33,687 nt of DNA from an uncultured Bacteroides sp. (GTDB lineage: Bacteria > Bacteroidota > Bacteroidia > Bacteroidales > Bacteroidaceae), in the NCBI GenBank assembly GCA_947646015.1, contig CANSEY010000039.1, forward strand, positions 1 through 33,687, given 5' to 3'. A model generated the notes under the pieces. It had not been told where the DNA came from, searched no databases, and saw nothing but the letters and a program-made list of their open reading frames with translations. This document shows positions 16,299 through 26,902 of the stretch, one piece after another. The number at the start of each line of letters is the position of its first letter. Position 1 is the first letter of the stretch. Made by a program: the position numbers and the translations under genes.

Positions 16299-17249
16299 AT
16301 GAACATTGAAGAAGCCAAGAGCATTCAGTTGGAGGATTATCTCCGGCGTATGGGGTTCAACCCGGTAAAACAACAAGGGGACAGTATCTGGTATTGTTCC
16401 CCTTTCCGTGAGGAGAAGACACCTTCTTTCAAGGTGAGCGCATCCCGCAACCTATGATACGATTTCGGCATCGGACAGGGAGGGGACATCATCACCCTGG
16501 CGATGGAGCTTCAAAAGACGAAGGATATCTCTTATGCGCTTAAAACGATAGAGGGACATTTTCCGGCTGCTTTCCGTCCGGTAGCAGCCTCTCCCCGGCA
16601 GGCGGAACCGCAGGCTACCGGCTACCGGCAGGTACGCATTGATCCGCTGACGAACCCGGTCTTGCTGGGATATCTCAAAGAAAGAGGCATCTTGCCTGAA
16701 ATCGCAAGGGAAGCATGCAAGGAAGTGCATTTTCAGAACAAGGGAAAATGGTATTTTGCCGTAGGCTTTGCCAACCGGAGCGGCGGGTACGAGATCCGTA
16801 ACAAATACCTAAAAGGCAGCATATCGCCCAAAGAGATTACCCATATCAAAAATGGCAGCGACCGTTGCATAGTGGTTGAAGGCTTTATGGATTATCTCTC
16901 ATACCTCACGCTCAAGGCTACGCATCCCGGTAACGGACAGCCTAAAGGAAACGGTCCGGACTATATCGTTTTAAATTCGGTCAGCAATGTAGGCAAGGCT
17001 ATCCCTGTCTTGAAAGAGTATAAGAGTGCCCTCTGCCTACTGGATAACGATTCCGCCGGAAGGCAGGCTTTTCAGCAGATGGCGCAAGCCGGATGCCCGG
17101 TCAGGGACAAGTCCGACTGCTACCGGGAGTATAACGATTTGAACGATTACCTGTTGGGCAGGAAGATGGCGCAGGAGAACAAGACGGATCATCAGCACGA
17201 AACAGCCCCGAAGCTGATTGAAAAGCCTGCAAAGAAACAGTCCGGTTGA
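16299..17249 (+). CDS. CHC2/TOPRIM DNA primase with in-frame TGA at conserved Trp53
   Basis: A 316-residue primase of the type found in Bacteroides mobile elements. It has an N-terminal CHC2-like finger (WYCSPFREEKTPSFKV, about 31-46), then NL-TGA-YDFGIGQGGDII, and a C-terminal TOPRIM domain with VVEGFMDY (about 190) and LLDNDSAGRQ (about 248). The TGA at 16455-16457 is codon 53; this family reads NLWYDFG or NRWYDxG, so Trp is expected. The annotated end is a TGA at 17247-17249, but AAA, TTA and TAA follow, so with UGA read as Trp the protein would end three residues later at 17258. It starts 16 bases after the peptidase and is probably co-transcribed. It would prime replication of the transferred strand. 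Confidence 0.88.
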
Positions 17250-17291
17250 AAATTATAAAATACTGGTCCTTGTCTGATGCATGAAAGGCAG

Positions 17292-17348
17292 GCAATAAAA
17301 AAGAGAGTCAAATCCCTGCTGGAGGGAATTTGGCTCTCTTTTTATTGC
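17292..17348. terminator. Strong bidirectional terminator between convergent operons
   Basis: Arms of 25 bases (17292-17316 and 17324-17348) pair almost perfectly around a 7-base loop, with A-rich left and T-rich right flanks. It can end the rightward peptidase-primase transcript and the leftward mobilization transcript. Confidence 0.9.
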
Positions 17349-17375
17349 TACCCGGCTACCACCGGATATTTATTC

Positions 17376-18308
<933 letters not shown>

Positions 18309-18319
18309 TTAAATAGGGA

Positions 18320-20332
18320 TTATTCATCGTCTGCCGTTTCCAGCAGGTGTTTCAAGTTGGGATCATTTTGGATGCGAAGCAGCTCTTTTTCGATGATTTG
18401 CGTCACGTCTTCCTTGATTTGATAGTAGTTCCTTTCGATTTCCTCTTGCATGTGGTCCTTACCATCCGCACCGGTAAAGTCGGTTATGACGGGGATAGGC
18501 TTGTAGGCTTTTGTTTCGGCGGCTACCCGTTCATTGTCCACCACGATCTCGCAATGGAATATCTTCTGTTCTATCTTCTCCCCGAAGTTGTCGCAGACAC
18601 TGCCGACAAACTCTCCTTGCGAGAGGTTGGAGATTTTGGAGGCAGGTATCAGCGAGTCGAGCTGGGTACTGATATTGGTTGAGGTGTCTTCACGGGTCAT
18701 ATTAATGGATTTGCGCTGTTGGAGCACTTTCCCAAACCTTTCAGAAAGGTTTTTCGCTGTTTCTCCGACCACTTGCCCGGAAAAGATATTTCCAATTGTG
18801 TTCTGGATCACCCGCGCCTCCTTATCACCGTAGTCACGTATTAACTGGCTGAAATCCTGTGCTCCCAGACATACTGCCACTTTGTTGCTACGGGCGGTAG
18901 CGATCAGGGTGTCAAGTCCTTTAAAGTAAAGTGTGGGAACCTCATCCACTAGAATAGAGCATTTGAGCCTGCCTTTTCGGTTGACCATTTTAATGATACG
19001 GGCATTATACAATCCTAACGCACATGAGTAAATATTCTGTCTGTCAGGGTTATTGCCGACGCACAAAACTTTGGGTTCCTCCGGATTATTGATATCCAGC
19101 GTGAAGTCATCTCCGGTCATAATCCAATATAAGGCAGGTGAGATCAGCCTTGATAGCGGAATTTTGGCGGAAGCTATCTGCCCTTGGAGCTGCTCCATCG
19201 CACCACCTTTCCATGCATCCATAAAAGGTGACAGGTAATTCTCCAGCTCCCGGTAAGAGGTCAGTATGGTGAACAGGTCGGAATACGGTTTATTCAATAG
19301 CTCTATGGCATGTGGGAAGGTGCAGAATTTCCCGTTTTCATAGATTTTAAGATACCAGATCACCGCCGCAAATAGCACAATCGGGCTTTCTACAAAGAAA
19401 TCTCCCTGCTTTTGAATCCAACTCTTGTTCAAATTTAACATGATTACATACGCTGATTCGTATGCATCCGCGATATCGGATAGAAACGAAGGATTGAGGG
19501 GATTGCACCGGTGGCTGTATCTGGGATCATCGAAATTAATCACATAAAATCCGACCGGCTTGGCATACTTATCCTTGTTTTTAAGCAGCTGGTTATAAGC
19601 AATTATGCTTAAATCCGGATACTTAAAATCATAGATATAGGCGGCGAATCCTTTCTCTATCTGCTGGCGGATATAGTTATTGATGATGGCATAACTCTTT
19701 CCTGATCCCGGCGTGCCTAATATCAATGAGGCGCGGAAGGGATTAATCACGTTTATCCAGCCTGAATAGGTCTTTCGTTGGTAACGGAAACGGGTGGGCA
19801 GGTTTACCGAGTATTCATTGGCAATCAACCTGCGCTCCTGCATGAAGCTCTCGTTCTCGTCGTTAAAGACGTCATCCATGAGTTGGTTCTTCAACAGGCG
19901 GCTGATCCAGGTTCCGGCGGTAAGCAGGCTGATATATCCGGCAGCTACGGTAGCTACATATAATAAGGTTAGAAGCGCGACGGGGAAGCGTGCCGTCAGT
20001 AAGAGCTCGCTACCAAAAAAGAGCAGCATCCCGGCTATAAGGTAACAGCCGATACTCCTTCATGACATCTCCACGTCCTTCCGTCCTTTCGCTCCCATGC
20101 AGGAGAAGAAAAGGAAGAGCAGACTGAAGGACTTGCTCACCAGCGAATGGGAAAACAGCCCGGTATCCCGCTGGAAATTGAGCAGTATCTTGTCCACGAC
20201 ACCGATGTTCAGGTTCATGGAAAGAAAATAGGGATAGCAGAAATAATAGACATTCATCACTAAAAATAGGATGCTGATGGCCCTCATGAAGTCAAGGTTC
20301 TTATTGAGCCCTCTGGTTTCGTCTTGTGACAT
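18320..20332 (-). CDS. TraG/VirD4-type coupling protein with in-frame TGA at codon 91
   Basis: A 670-residue type IV coupling ATPase that would dock the relaxase-DNA complex to a conjugation channel. Four membrane segments (about 16-39, 67-81, 94-112, 116-136) precede a Walker A LGTPGSGKS (about 205-213) and a Walker B region ILVDEVPTLYF, followed by the AQDFSQLI segment typical of the family. The TGA at 20062 to 20060 lies between EMS and RSIGCYL; Bacteroides relatives have a Trp in this stretch before the third membrane helix. Six other Trp codons are TGG. Under the standard code a 90-residue membrane stub would be made. It is in one operon with the relaxase, 33 bases downstream. In Bacteroides nomenclature this gene is often called mobC or traG. 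Confidence 0.9.
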
Positions 20333-20365
20333 AAGCGGTATGATAATTAATGGTGATACATTTTA

Positions 20366-21595
20366 TTAGCCCAGATGCGGACCTCTGCGTTTTCTCTTTT
20401 TCTTTTTCCCGTAAGGGCTTTGCGTCAGGTCGTCTGCCGGATACGGATAGGATTCCAAAGAGAATATATCAAGCAGTCCTTCCACCAGCTCCGTCTCTTT
20501 CATTTCCGGTTCGGACGGATGGATAACAGGGGCTTCTTCAGTCTTTTCCGGTGGGATCGTGCCGTACTTCCGGTTTATAACCGATGCCGAATATTCTTTG
20601 CCCAGAAGCGAGCCCTTGAATACGGTCTTTGAGTTATGGTCGATGTAGGTCACGCCATAGATCACACCGGAATCGTTCTGCCAGAGTATGGCGGCAATGC
20701 CTTTTCCAGAAAGTTCCTGCAGGAATCCCTGACGGGTGGGCTGTCCTTGCAGGGCGGTAGCGATAGCTTCCTTCGTCTGTACGGGTACGGGATGTCGGGC
20801 AATTCATTGTTTGCTTTTCACAAATTTCTTTTGGAGTGCCTCGTAGCCTACGCTTTTACCGATCTTGCTGGATTTGATGGCTACGCCGGTCCGTTCTCCT
20901 TTTTCATCGGTAGCCGCATAGACCAGTCCATGATAGGTCTTTCCCTTTATCGTCTTGTGGGCCTCTTCCACCGTTACATGGAAAAGGCCAAGCAGGGCTT
21001 TAAACTCCTTGACGGATTGGAACTTGTATCCCTGCATGACGGGCTTGACCACATTGGCTATCTGATGCTTGATATCCCCCTTCCGGTAATCGACGGCAGT
21101 CAGCGGCAGGGATTCCCGTCGCTCCATCTTCTCGGCGGGTAACAGATGGTATTTCCTCTCCAGCTCCCGGCAAACAGCGGTCGAGCGTTGCCATTCTTTG
21201 TAATCTTTAATTTTCTTTCCCTGCTCGTCAATACGCAGGGAGACGATATGGATGTGGGGCCTGCCGATATCCTCATGCCGGTAGATGATATAGGGTTGGT
21301 TGCCATATCCCATTTTTTCCATGTATTCCTGGCCGATAGCGGTCAACTGTTCATCGGTCAGCACATCGTCCGGGTGTGGATTTAATGAAATGTGGATAAC
21401 GGGCTTCTCAGTCCGGCGGTTAGCCGCCAGATACGGTTCGAAGGAACGGATGCAGTGCTGGATGGTCGGATGGCCGTCTGCCGGTTCCATGATCCGGTTT
21501 CATGCCAGTGGCCGTGCCTGCTGCTTGTCCACTTTTTCTTGATTGTAGTATAATGCCCCGTAAACGGAGGCTCCTGATGTTATTTTTGCAACCAT
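20366..21595 (-). CDS. mobA: MobA-type relaxase with two in-frame TGA codons
   Basis: Read from ATG at 21595 to TAA at 20366 this is a 409-residue relaxase/mobilization nuclease that would nick oriT. Motif I tyrosines lie in YGALYYNQEK (Y16/Y17), and motif III is YRHEDIGRPHIHIVSLR (about 129-145) with the HxH pair. TGA codons are at 21502 to 21500 (codon 32, PLA-TGA-NRI) and 20806 to 20804 (codon 264, SKQ-TGA-IARHP). Two TGG codons also occur. The C-terminus is very basic (KKKKRKRRGPHLG). Its start overlaps the end of the MobB-like gene by 16 bases, so the two are translationally coupled. The residues intended at the two TGAs are inferred, not known for certain. Confidence 0.87.
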
Positions 21596-22041
21596 TGTTC
21601 AAATTCTTGGGTGAGACGGATAATCTCCCGGTTGAGAGATATTAGTTCAATAGTCAGTTGCTCCAATTTATAGAGCATGGCAAGAGCCTTCTTTTCGGAT
21701 AGTCCGGTATGCAGAGCTTTGACTGCCTGGTTATAGTTTACTCCGATCCGGCGGTATTCGCTCTGCAGGTTGGTCAGCTTGATGTAGTAGTCCGTTGCCG
21801 CCTTATCTATTTTCACGACTTTCATCGGTTTGTCGAAAAGGGCGGCAAGGATGAACTGGGATTTATTATTAGCTCCCGAATTCTCAAAGAGCCTCTCAAA
21901 CTCGATGTTCTGGAGTTCGTCCAGACGGAATCCGTAATAATAAGAATGAAGTTCTGATTCCTCTTTGGGATTCCGTCCGCCTCTTCATTTGCTCGAAGTG
22001 TCAGCCCGTCCGGGTTTGCGTGTACTATTGATTTTAGCCAT
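21580..22041 (-). CDS. mobB: MobB/MobC-type relaxosome accessory protein with in-frame TGA at codon 19
   Basis: A 153-residue DNA-binding mobilization protein. A basic N-terminus (MAKINSTRKPGRADTSSK) is interrupted by a TGA at 21987 to 21985, followed by RGGRNPKEES and the MobC-like body: GFRLDELQNIEFERLFENSG, ANNKSQFILAALF, and a helical tail with NYNQAVKAL. Family members help the relaxase bind oriT. Either Trp or another residue could stand at the TGA, as the N-terminus is variable; Trp is assumed by analogy with the other genes. It is the first gene of the mob operon, preceded by GTCA array C. A fragment starting at 21825 would lack the DNA-binding half. Confidence 0.82.
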
Positions 22042-22111
22042 ATCTTTTCAGGTTTTATTTATCCGGCAGCAAAATAAGTGATAATTTTGATACGAACCTA
22101 AAATCGGAAAG

Positions 22112-22145
22112 TGACTACAAATGACAAGAGATGACTATTTGTGAC
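22112..22145. repeat. 10-bp-phased GTCA array C (operator candidate)
   Basis: TGAC boxes (GTCA on the minus strand) start at 22112, 22122, 22132 and 22142, exactly 10 bases apart. The array lies 71 bases upstream of the mobB ATG and ends where the rteC-end hairpin begins. A near-consensus -7 box (TATTTTG on the minus strand, 22076 to 22070) sits 36 bases closer to the gene, similar to the 40-base spacing at array A. Confidence 0.7.
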
Positions 22146-22166
22146 AGGGGGTAAAAATACCCCTGT
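22144..22166. terminator. Hairpin between rteC and the mob operon
   Basis: ACAGGGG-G-TA (22144-22153) pairs with TACCCCTGT (22158-22166) around an AAAA loop, directly after the TGA stop of rteC. No clear T-run follows, so it may be a weak terminator, an attenuator or part of the transfer origin next to mobB. Confidence 0.45.
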
Positions 22167-22784
22167 TCACTTCCCGTTTCCGCAAGCCGCGATGTTCTTT
22201 TCAAAGGTTTCCTTTAGTTTGGGCAGCAGGACGGAATAGTTCTTTTTGCGCCGGGCAAGGTCGGCACGCAGGTCATATGGTTTGGGAATGGCAACATTGA
22301 AGAGTTTCTCAAAAGCGGAAACGATACCGGCGAAAGAGAGGCGTTTGCCGCTTTCGTCCGTAATCAGCCCGCTGTAATCCAGCGAGGAGATCAGTTCCAT
22401 CAGGTTGACCAGCGAACCTTTCCAATGGAGCGATGAAAGAAACGAGGAAGGTGTCGTGATGGTTCCGGGGTACTGTACACCAAAATTGACCAGCTCTATT
22501 TCCGCCTCCACCAGCAGGAGGCATTTGTCCAGATAGAATTCGGCTACTGCCGTGTGGAAATGTCCTGTTCGGGTGAATAACTTCTTTAGGGAAATCAGTT
22601 CTACCTTGCTGTGAAGCAGATGGCGCAGCCTTTCCGATACGGAAACCGATTCGATGGCGAGGTCGTAAAGGTATTGTTCATATTCGGTATAGGAGGAAGA
22701 GAATTCTTCATCGGAAACTGTCTGTTTTGGGCTTGAAGCCAGAGATAAATAATTGAATATACGGCATTCTGTAAATGGTTTCAT
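22167..22784 (-). CDS. rteC: RteC-like regulator, standard-code gene ending in TGA
   Basis: A 205-residue protein of the RteC family. The C-terminal half, with LHWKGSLVNLMELISSLDYS, LSFAGIVSAFEKLFNV and a basic LARRKKNY segment, carries the winged-helix-like region typical of RteC. In CTnDOT, RteC activates the excision genes after induction by RteA/RteB. I chose the ATG at 22784; extending to 22823 would need a TTG start. The single Trp is TGG and the stop is TGA (22169 to 22167). If UGA were read as Trp here, the protein would gain 23 residues running through the hairpin and GTCA array C to a TAG, which argues that UGA is a true stop in this gene. Confidence 0.82.
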   Translation of the reverse strand: MKPFTECRIFNYLSLASSPKQTVSDEEFSSSYTEYEQYLYDLAIESVSVSERLRHLLHSKVELISLKKLFTRTGHFHTAVAEFYLDKCLLLVEAEIELVNFGVQYPGTITTPSSFLSSLHWKGSLVNLMELISSLDYSGLITDESGKRLSFAGIVSAFEKLFNVAIPKPYDLRADLARRKKNYSVLLPKLKETFEKNIAACGNGK

Positions 22785-22920
22785 ACGGCATACATTTGAT
22801 TTGTTTATACCGGAGTAAGCCAAATGAAATGCCTCTGCTATCGTTTAAAGCTCTATACCTTTTTAAAATACTGACAATCAACAATAAACAAATTTCATAT
22901 AGAAACGGGTGTAAATAAAA

Positions 22921-22963
22921 AGTGTAAGCCGTCCTTGACAAGAATGTTAGGACGGCTTACACT
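22921..22963. terminator. Terminator of the rteA-rteB operon
   Basis: Perfect 15-bp arms AGTGTAAGCCGTCCT and AGGACGGCTTACACT (22921-22935 and 22949-22963) with a 13-base loop. On the minus strand they are followed by a T-rich run, 36 bases past the rteB stop. The flanks also allow rightward termination. Confidence 0.88.
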
Positions 22964-22998
22964 TTTGTAAACCTCATTTGCTTCGGGTTATCCTCCGG

Positions 22999-24285
22999 TC
23001 AGTCGATGATATGGTATTTCCTTAGTTTCTCATACAGGGTAGTCCGGCTGACATTGAGCAACCGGGCCGCCTTGGAACGGTTGTCACCCGTCTTTTCAAG
23101 GGTCTGGAGAAGCAACGCCTTTTCTTTTTCTTCTTCCGTCCACTGCGTTTCTTCTTCTTTAGGAAGGGAGATTTCAAGGTTCAGGTCTGAAACGGAAATC
23201 CATTGCTCTTGGCAGATGAGTACGGCTCGACCTATTACATTCTTCAGTTCACGGATATTCCCCGGCCAGGGATATTCCAGCAGTGCCGCCTCTGCCAGCC
23301 GGTCAAAGCCACGAAACGATTTATGGGCCTTGGCGCAAGTGAGTTTCAAGAAAAAATAAGCCAGAGGAAGGATGTCTTCCCGGCATTCTGCCAGTGTAGG
23401 AATCCGCAGAGTGAACTCATTGAGCCGGTGGAACAGGTCTTCCCGGAAGCGTCCTTCTCCGATGGCTTTTTCCAGATTCTCATTGGTGGCGGCAACCAGC
23501 CGGATATCAAAAGAGTATTCTTTCGTGGAACCTATCGGCTTGCAGCGTTTCTCTTGCAAGGCCCTGAGCAGGAGCATCTGTGTCTTATAGGAAAGGTTGC
23601 CTATCTCGTCCAGAAACAATGTCCCTCCGTTAACGGCACGGAACAATCCGACCTTGTCGCTTTCCGCACCGGTAAAGGCTCCCTTCTGATGACCGAAAAA
23701 CTCGGAGGCGGCAAGCTCATCGGAAATGGCCCCGCAGTCGATAGCCAGATACGGCTTGTTCTTCCGATGGCTCCGGGCATGTATCTCGGCTGCAATGTGC
23801 TCCTTCCCGGTGCCGGAAGCCCCACGGAGCAGAACGGAGATGTCGGCACAGGCAATCATCTCTATCAGACGGTACATCTCATGGGCTTTGGGGCTTTCAC
23901 CTCGGTAGAACTCCTGTTCGTTATCGTTTTTATCCAGTATCTCCGTTATCAGAGCCAGGAGATTGTCTGGCTGCACAGGCTTACACAGGTAGTTGATGGC
24001 TCCCAGTTGCATGGTTGTCACCGCATTCTCCACCTGTCCGTAGTTGGTCATGATCAGAAAAGGGATAGAGTAGTACTTCTCATTCATCCATTTCAGGAGC
24101 GAGGTGCTATTTCCGTCCGGCAGGCGCAGGTCTGCCAGTATTAGGTCGAACTCCTTTTGCCCGATGGCTTTACGGGCATTCGCAAGGGTTGCCACGCATT
24201 CGGTTTTCATCCCTTTTTTCACCAGCCAGTTGCTGATGCTACGGCTGAACACAATATCATCTTCAATAATCAGGATTGTTTTCAT
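22999..24285 (-). CDS. rteB: RteB-like sigma54-dependent response regulator
   Basis: A 428-residue NtrC-class activator. It has an N-terminal receiver domain with acidic pocket E8-D9-D10 and phospho-acceptor D52 (LADLRLPDG), a central AAA+ domain with Walker A GASGTGKE (about 157-164) and the sigma54-contact motif GAFTGA (about 218), and a C-terminal Fis-type helix-turn-helix (NRSKAARLLNVSRTTLYEKL). In CTnDOT, RteB activates rteC. Its start overlaps the 3' end of the rteA-like gene by 23 bases. It ends in TGA and contains only TGG tryptophans, so it follows the standard code. Confidence 0.92.
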   Translation of the reverse strand: MKTILIIEDDIVFSRSISNWLVKKGMKTECVATLANARKAIGQKEFDLILADLRLPDGNSTSLLKWMNEKYYSIPFLIMTNYGQVENAVTTMQLGAINYLCKPVQPDNLLALITEILDKNDNEQEFYRGESPKAHEMYRLIEMIACADISVLLRGASGTGKEHIAAEIHARSHRKNKPYLAIDCGAISDELAASEFFGHQKGAFTGAESDKVGLFRAVNGGTLFLDEIGNLSYKTQMLLLRALQEKRCKPIGSTKEYSFDIRLVAATNENLEKAIGEGRFREDLFHRLNEFTLRIPTLAECREDILPLAYFFLKLTCAKAHKSFRGFDRLAEAALLEYPWPGNIRELKNVIGRAVLICQEQWISVSDLNLEISLPKEEETQWTEEEKEKALLLQTLEKTGDNRSKAARLLNVSRTTLYEKLRKYHIID

Positions 24286-26680
24286 AGGCTTTCCTCCCGT
24301 ATTTTTCAGCGTATACTATCAGTTTTTCCACTGCCCGGATGATGTCCCGCATTTCCATGGATTGTCTATTGGTCCACTCTGTCGCAGGTTCTGTCACCAG
24401 TTCCCGTAAATGAGACAAGGGGAAATCCAGACGGACGGTTTCCCATAGGGGCAGGTTCTTATGCAGGATGGAGGCGGCGGCCTCCTTGTCTTGTCGGTCT
24501 AAGGCAGCGGTTAATGCGGCAAGGTCTTTCCGGCTCTCTTCGATAAACAGGGCGAGCATTTCCTCCCTGTTGTCCTCTCCTGAAAGGATGAGTGAGAAAT
24601 CGGGAGCATACTCCTTTCTGTCTTTTTCTCCTATCACTTGTGCCACTGTATTTATCAGTTCTTCCATAGAGAATGGTTTATGGATGCAGCCCGAAAAGCC
24701 GCCCGACAGATACTCGTTGTCATCATCCACCCGTGCCGTTACCGCTATGACGGGGATTGTCTTTGCGTTCTCCATATTGGATGCCCGGAGCAGTTCAAGT
24801 ATTCCGTAGCCGTCCGTTTCAGGCATCTGTATATCCGTCAGCAGCAGGTCATATCTTTGTGACCGTAGCCGGGTAACCAGTTCACGGCTGGTCTGGCAGC
24901 AGTCGCACCGCACTCCGTTACGGTTAAACATCTCTTTGGTAATGTTCAGTTGCATCCGGTCGTCATCAATGACCAGTACGTTGATTCCATCCAGATGATA
25001 ATCAGTAGCGATGCGTGTCTCATCCATCTGGGTGGATTCATCCGCCTCAAGGAGTGGCAGGAATGCGGTAAACGTGCTGCCTTCACCCGGTTTGCTTTTT
25101 ACGGTAAGGCTTCCCTGCATCCCGGGGACCAGCCTGCTTGCAATGGCCAGCCCCAATCCGAAACCGGGAACATTACGGGCATTGTCCAACCGTTCAAAAG
25201 CTGTGAATATCCGGGTTGTTTCTTCCTCCGTCATCCCGGTACCGGTGTCCTGTACCGAGAAATGCAATTCTTTATTCCGGTATTCCGCTTGCAGGCGGAT
25301 TTCACCTTGCCGGGTGAATTTAATGGCGTTGGAAAGCAGATTGTTCAGGATTTGCTGGAGCTGGGAACGGTCACCGCTTACTACCACATCCAGACCGGAA
25401 AAGGCGGTTGTCAGCCGCAGCTTTTTCTTTTTGGCCAGCGAACCGTAGTTCCGGGCTGTTTCGCTGAAAAGGGTCTCCAGCCGGAAAATCGAAAGGATGG
25501 GTTTGTTCCTGCCGGTATCCAGCAGGTAGAATCCGATCAGCGTATTGACCAGCCCGATCATGTAATCGGAAGAATGGAGTATATTTTCCGCATACTCGTC
25601 CTTGCGGCTCTTCTTTTCTTCCCCGGGGAGCAGTTCGGCGCATCCTTTGATAGTAGCCAGTGGCGCACGAAGGTCATGAGCGATGGTGAGCATCATGCGT
25701 TTTCTGGATTGTAGGAGCTCCGTGTTCTCACGATTGGAGGCTTCCAGCTGACGCTGATACTGGTTTATCCTGTTCAGATCCCGGTGGATGATAAGATACA
25801 GGAGGACGGTCAGCAACGAGATGAGGACAGCCAGCAGAGAGACCGTATGGAACGAGCGGTCGCGTGTGGAAATGAATTGCCTGTAACGCTCATCAAGCCG
25901 TATTCCAGCATCCGCCTCAAAGTCCCTGACAATCCGGTGTAGCCTGTGGTTCAGGTCCGTGTTGTTACTGTACAGGAGGTCCATCTGTTCCAGCAGCCTT
26001 TCCCGTTCGGCTTTCTGCATGTCGGTCACCTCCCTGTCAAGGGAGTGCAGCATGCTCGTGACAGATGTGGTACCCTGATGTTTACCAATGGACTGTCGCT
26101 GGCGTTCCAGCTGTTCCTTCTGCTGCAGATAGGCCGATTTTTTCCTCCCGGGCCTGATGAATGACCAGAAACCCTTCTTCGGAGTTTCCTCCTCCTTCTT
26201 TTTCTCGGCAGGAAGGACATCCGCCTGCTGGATATGGGACACGATTGCCGGAATCTTGCTGTTCACGATCTCGCCGGTCTTGCGCAGACGCCCGAACGTG
26301 TCCATGACCGTGTCTAACAACAGTTCCTTTCTTTCCAGCAGCAGGCATAACGAATCTATGCGCGACTGTTGTTCGGGAGACTTCACATACCTTTTCAGTG
26401 TCTGCAACATGTTACAGACACTGTCTTTTTTTGTGTGGTAGAGTCCAAGGTCGCTTTCATCCCAGACGCTGGCTGTTTCACCGTAAGTGGCCAGTCCCAG
26501 CAAGCCCGCGTATGTTTCTCCGGCCAGATGCCGGATACAGGCCAGTTCATGCTCATCCTGTCGCAGGCTGTTCCGCCTCGTCTGTTCCTTGCGGAAGATA
26601 TGAATGGTCAGGACGAGCAGGAGAAGCAGTATGACATATCCTAAAAGGATTTTAAGTTTCAACCACATGGAAGTCTTCAT
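24263..26680 (-). CDS. rteA: RteA-like hybrid sensor histidine kinase
   Basis: An 805-residue membrane sensor. A membrane segment at about 10-28 and another near 275-296 enclose a helical periplasmic domain. After these come a HisKA domain with the phospho-accepting His in TIAHDLRAPLATIKG, a HATPase domain with NLLSNAIKF and GTGMTEEE, a receiver domain with LLLTDIQMPETDG, and a C-terminal helical domain with ILHKNLPLWETV resembling an HPt. This would give a full phosphorelay ending on the RteB-like regulator encoded next. The signal is not apparent from sequence; in CTnDOT the pathway responds to tetracycline, but no tetQ is present here. Standard TGA stop; all Trp codons TGG. Confidence 0.9.
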   Translation of the reverse strand: MKTSMWLKLKILLGYVILLLLLVLTIHIFRKEQTRRNSLRQDEHELACIRHLAGETYAGLLGLATYGETASVWDESDLGLYHTKKDSVCNMLQTLKRYVKSPEQQSRIDSLCLLLERKELLLDTVMDTFGRLRKTGEIVNSKIPAIVSHIQQADVLPAEKKKEEETPKKGFWSFIRPGRKKSAYLQQKEQLERQRQSIGKHQGTTSVTSMLHSLDREVTDMQKAERERLLEQMDLLYSNNTDLNHRLHRIVRDFEADAGIRLDERYRQFISTRDRSFHTVSLLAVLISLLTVLLYLIIHRDLNRINQYQRQLEASNRENTELLQSRKRMMLTIAHDLRAPLATIKGCAELLPGEEKKSRKDEYAENILHSSDYMIGLVNTLIGFYLLDTGRNKPILSIFRLETLFSETARNYGSLAKKKKLRLTTAFSGLDVVVSGDRSQLQQILNNLLSNAIKFTRQGEIRLQAEYRNKELHFSVQDTGTGMTEEETTRIFTAFERLDNARNVPGFGLGLAIASRLVPGMQGSLTVKSKPGEGSTFTAFLPLLEADESTQMDETRIATDYHLDGINVLVIDDDRMQLNITKEMFNRNGVRCDCCQTSRELVTRLRSQRYDLLLTDIQMPETDGYGILELLRASNMENAKTIPVIAVTARVDDDNEYLSGGFSGCIHKPFSMEELINTVAQVIGEKDRKEYAPDFSLILSGEDNREEMLALFIEESRKDLAALTAALDRQDKEAAASILHKNLPLWETVRLDFPLSHLRELVTEPATEWTNRQSMEMRDIIRAVEKLIVYAEKYGRKAYENNPDY

Positions 26681-26902
26681 TCTTATATTGGAATCCTACA
26701 AAAAGGCGTGTTCGCTCATATAAAAGGGAATAATAGAAACTTATGATAAAAGTTTATTACTGTTTCAAACCATTTGAGGATACCTCGCAAGTTTGCTATC
26801 ACACAGTTGATCTTTTAATCTTTTTTTATACTCACAGAAAGGATAGGAACCTGCTTTTTATGACTGAAACATATCACATCCCCTTTATTGGACATTACAT
26901 TC

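Noticed and set aside
23203-24144. 313-codon plus-strand ORF opposite rteB
   Set aside because: Antisense shadow of a well-supported NtrC-type regulator.
26729-26761. Operator palindrome upstream of rteA
   Set aside because: Only the inner 6-bp arms (AAACTT/AAGTTT) pair well; the outer part needs gaps, and the region is AT-rich, so it is not convincing.
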